Positions 5,033 to 7,340 of a stretch of 7,340 nt of DNA are shown piece by piece. How positions within the stretch are numbered: the first letter of the stretch is position 1; each line of letters starts with the position of its first letter. A model generated the notes under the pieces. The model was not told the origin of the DNA. It saw nothing but the letters and a program-made list of their open reading frames with translations, and made no database searches. The DNA comes from Deltaproteobacteria bacterium (GTDB taxonomy: Bacteria; SAR324; NAC60-12). The stretch covers positions 1 through 7,340 of the forward strand of contig DPLM01000374.1 in assembly GCA_003541985.1 (NCBI GenBank). The letters run 5' to 3'. A program made the translations under genes and the position numbers.

Positions 5033-7340
5033 ATGAAATGGCTCATCACCATCCTCACCACAGCGCTGACTACAACTGGCTGTATGCTTGAGTCGCCCAA
5101 CCCGTGTGAGAACAGCCCAATTGGTTGTGATGTGGTACCGTATACTGCCCCCCCACCTAAGCCAAGCCAACCTAGCGTTACTCCTACTGCCGGAACAGAA
5201 TCCATTACAATTTCTTATGCCACGTCGGGTGCTTCCTACTACTTCGTTCATTCTTCTGAAACATTGCCAGTTGGCGTACAGAATCAGATTGAAACAACAT
5301 CCTCCACTCATACCTTCACTGGATTAGATCCCAACAAAGAATACCATTATACTGTTACTGCTGTTAATGATTCAGGTATATCACCCCCTTCTACTACAGT
5401 AAAAAGTCAGCCCGGTGTGGCTGCTACAACGCTCGCTGTCAGCCCAACAACAGACACAAGCAATACTGTTACTTGGACTGCTGTTAACGGTGCTGACGAT
5501 TATATTGTGTATATGAGCACCGCTACACCAGTTACTACTGCTGACACTGCTGTGAATGCTGGCACTGGCACATCATATGTACATAGTGGATTGACTGCTG
5601 GTGATACTTGGTACTACATGGTAACTCCACGCAATGAAGTTGGTGCTGCTACAAGCGCTGAAGTATCTACAGAGGTACTACCACAGACACCAGGCACACT
5701 ATCAGCAGCACCAAAGGCTGAAGGCGGAGCAGTGACACTATCTTGGACTGCTTCTGCAGGGCATGATGGATATAACATCTTGTATGCTGCTGGTTCACAG
5801 ACACTTGCATATCTACAAGCTAATGGTTCAACAAAGGCTATTACGAATACATCCAAAGTTTCACAGAACATTTCATCACTGAATATCAATCAGCTTGGCT
5901 CATATGTCATTGCAGCATATAACTCAGCTGGTAATTCAGTGTATTCGAATGTCGTTGAAGAGCAGGCTGTTCCTAGGATTCCACAGCTACAGACACCAGA
6001 TGTATCAAAGCCAGGTAAAGTTACGCTGACTTGGATTGATAATAACGGAGTCAATAGCTTCAAGGTGTATAGAATGACAGGCTCCAGTGGTAATCCAGAA
6101 ACTGCTGGAACATTGATAGCTACATTGAGTGGTTCTACTATGACATACACTGACACAGGCTTTCCTGCTTATGGCGGAACTACATATAGATATTCCGTTG
6201 TGCCAGAAGGTGGAGGTGGTGTTGGTAATATTGGGACACGCCGAAATGCTGTTCCAACAGAGCCAGCTTGGGAGACTATTGTAGAAGATGTTCAGATTTA
6301 CAATACTCTACAAGTTGCTGGCACTTCAACAGGTGAGGCATTTGTATTAGGCAACGAATGGAATGAGCCAACAATGGATGCTACCCTACGGAAGTATAAT
6401 AATGTAGCAGAGCTTGATTATAGTGTTATCCTTGCAAGCGGAACTAATAGCCAGGGATACGATAGAGCATTGGCTTTGACAGTTGCTCCAGATGGTAACT
6501 TAATGACATTGATGAGACATACTGTTACTAATATGCCTAGTCACTTGACAACTTCAGGCACACAATTAGTCTATGTCCTATCTAAAATCGATCAGTCAAA
6601 TGGTTCGGTTATGTGGGATGTAGTAATAAATCCATATACTGATGCTCAGTGGACAAGTGTTGGTACTTATCATTCATTTGCAAATAGTAAGTGGGTAGGC
6701 TTATTAGCAGATATGGTTGTAGATTCCTCAGGTAATGCTTATGTTGCTTGGGGCTCTACTGGCGCCTCTGGTTGGGTAAAGTATGATACGAACGGCACAT
6801 TAACTGCCAGTTATGATAGAGTAGCAGATACTACTGGTGAGATACTTGGACGATATAGTAGTAAGCCTGCTGTTGTAGTATTACCAGATGATTCATTCTT
6901 TTGGTTCCAGCACGTTGAGAAAAACTCAACAGATTATTTGATGGGTTCAAAGTGGGCTTCAGATGGCAGTGTCATCTTTAAGAATCGCACATTGGATGTA
7001 TCACGCTTGGCTTACTATAATCATCCTAATTGGGAAAGAAGAAGTGTTACTAATGGTGGCATAGGTGTTGGGGGTAGGGGCTCCAACTCAAGACAGGGTG
7101 GAACTGCTGTCGCAGATGCTGTTGGAAACATTTTCGTTGCATTTACTAATATGACTGACAGGGTATTGAAGTTCAACTCTGAAGGCACATATATTGGCGG
7201 CACAAGTGATGGCATTGATTCATGGATGGATGAATTTGTGTTGGCTACCAACGGACAGGACATTTATGTTGTTTCCGCAGATGGTGCTCCAGACATGAAT
7301 CCAAAGATAGCACGTTTTGACAATACTCTAGCCACTAAAC
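5033..7340 (+). CDS. Large predicted lipoprotein with four FN3-like repeats and a beta-propeller-like region (partial, C-terminus off right edge)
   Basis: I read this frame by hand: 769 codons with no stop, running off the right edge. The N-terminus is a short signal (one Lys, hydrophobic 3-12) ending TTTGC, so Cys17 is a likely lipidation site, though Thr at -3 is atypical. Only two other cysteines follow (25 and 32), and a proline-rich linker spans about 36-51. Four fibronectin-III-like repeats come next, at about 46-125, 132-215, 219-308 and 317-407. Each opens with a strand such as VTWTA or LTWID and a Tyr/Phe strand (YIVYMS, YNILYA, FKVYRM); most close with a YxYxV-type strand followed by an N-x-x-G turn. 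From about 431 the sequence changes to repeated G-N-x-(Y/F)-V strands followed by (W/L)-V-K-(Y/F)-(D/N)-x-x-G, like beta-propeller blades. The protein is probably anchored in the outer membrane and surface-exposed or periplasmic, binding a partner or polymer; no catalytic motif is visible. Codon use shifts near residue 128. The function is unknown. Confidence 0.85.
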   Translation, partial: MKWLITILTTALTTTGCMLESPNPCENSPIGCDVVPYTAPPPKPSQPSVTPTAGTESITISYATSGASYYFVHSSETLPVGVQNQIETTSSTHTFTGLDPNKEYHYTVTAVNDSGISPPSTTVKSQPGVAATTLAVSPTTDTSNTVTWTAVNGADDYIVYMSTATPVTTADTAVNAGTGTSYVHSGLTAGDTWYYMVTPRNEVGAATSAEVSTEVLPQTPGTLSAAPKAEGGAVTLSWTASAGHDGYNILYAAGSQTLAYLQANGSTKAITNTSKVSQNISSLNINQLGSYVIAAYNSAGNSVYSNVVEEQAVPRIPQLQTPDVSKPGKVTLTWIDNNGVNSFKVYRMTGSSGNPETAGTLIATLSGSTMTYTDTGFPAYGGTTYRYSVVPEGGGGVGNIGTRRNAVPTEPAWETIVEDVQIYNTLQVAGTSTGEAFVLGNEWNEPTMDATLRKYNNVAELDYSVILASGTNSQGYDRALALTVAPDGNLMTLMRHTVTNMPSHLTTSGTQLVYVLSKIDQSNGSVMWDVVINPYTDAQWTSVGTYHSFANSKWVGLLADMVVDSSGNAYVAWGSTGASGWVKYDTNGTLTASYDRVADTTGEILGRYSSKPAVVVLPDDSFFWFQHVEKNSTDYLMGSKWASDGSVIFKNRTLDVSRLAYYNHPNWERRSVTNGGIGVGGRGSNSRQGGTAVADAVGNIFVAFTNMTDRVLKFNSEGTYIGGTSDGIDSWMDEFVLATNGQDIYVVSADGAPDMNPKIARFDNTLATK
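5168..6253 (+). repeat. Four tandem fibronectin type III-like domains within the lipoprotein
   Basis: Encodes residues 46-407. The repeats are diverged at DNA level but align in protein: opening strands ITISYAT, VTWTAVN, VTLSWTA and VTLTWID lie at about 58, 145, 234 and 330. The closing strands are YHYTVTAVNDSG, WYYMVTPRNEVG, YVIAAYNSAG and YRYSVVPEGGG, at about 104, 193, 291 and 385. Spacing of roughly 90 residues is right for FN3. Confidence 0.7.
6323..7340 (+). repeat. Beta-propeller-like blade repeats within the lipoprotein (at least six)
   Basis: Encodes residues 431-769. Related segments start near 434 (GEAFVLG), 487 (DGNLMTL), 567 (GNAYVAW), 619 (DDSFFWF), 698 (GNIFVAF) and 742 (QDIYVVS). 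Most are followed by a basic-aromatic strand: LRKYNN, LSKIDQ, WVKYDT, LKFNSE, IARFDN. This is the rhythm of SBBP/NHL-like propeller blades. Spacing is irregular (about 44-79 residues) and the window ends inside the sixth, so the blade number is a minimum. Confidence 0.55.

Noticed and set aside
5614..6156. Two antisense open frames opposite the lipoprotein gene
   Set aside because: They are shadows of the plus-strand coding frame; their composition mirrors the GCT/ACA/ACT-rich codons of the sense gene.
7021..7263. Antisense open frame near the right edge
   Set aside because: It lies wholly inside the continuous plus-strand lipoprotein frame and has no recognisable domain.

Overview
This 7.3 kb window looks like chromosomal DNA of a Gram-negative bacterium of middling GC content, most likely a proteobacterium or a related marine lineage. 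That placement is inferred from gene families (a fused TVP38/FAD-oxidoreductase, a YnjF-type CDP-alcohol phosphatidyltransferase, a short lipoprotein signal), not from a marker gene. I see no tRNA, rRNA, CRISPR array, transposase or phage gene.

Left half (1-3835), all on the minus strand and read right to left: a PLP-dependent aminotransferase of the HisC-like group; a 172-base AT-rich gap with a long inverted repeat; a 729-residue fusion of a TVP38/TMEM64 (DedA/VTT) membrane domain with a pyridine nucleotide-disulfide oxidoreductase; and the first 125 codons of a CDP-alcohol phosphatidyltransferase that runs off the left edge. The last two overlap as ATGA with a good Shine-Dalgarno inside the upstream gene, so they are almost certainly translationally coupled. 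They put a lipid-handling membrane domain, a flavin disulfide-type redox domain and a phospholipid head-group transferase in one unit, a plausible membrane-lipid system whose chemistry cannot be read from sequence.

Right half (3948-7340), plus strand: a 10-TM EamA/DMT exporter transcribed divergently from the aminotransferase, then a 182-base gap with a candidate promoter and a small palindrome, then the start of a very large predicted lipoprotein. This last gene is open for 769 codons to the right edge with no stop. It has a lipobox-like cysteine at residue 17, four fibronectin-III-like repeats, and a C-terminal half with about six beta-propeller-like blades. Its proline codon use changes abruptly near residue 128, at the boundary between the first and second FN3-like repeats, which suggests a mosaic gene.

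The most interesting points are the coupled oxidoreductase/phosphatidyltransferase pair, including a Tyr in place of the usual catalytic His, and the mosaic FN3-propeller lipoprotein. Everything else looks like ordinary metabolism and transport.
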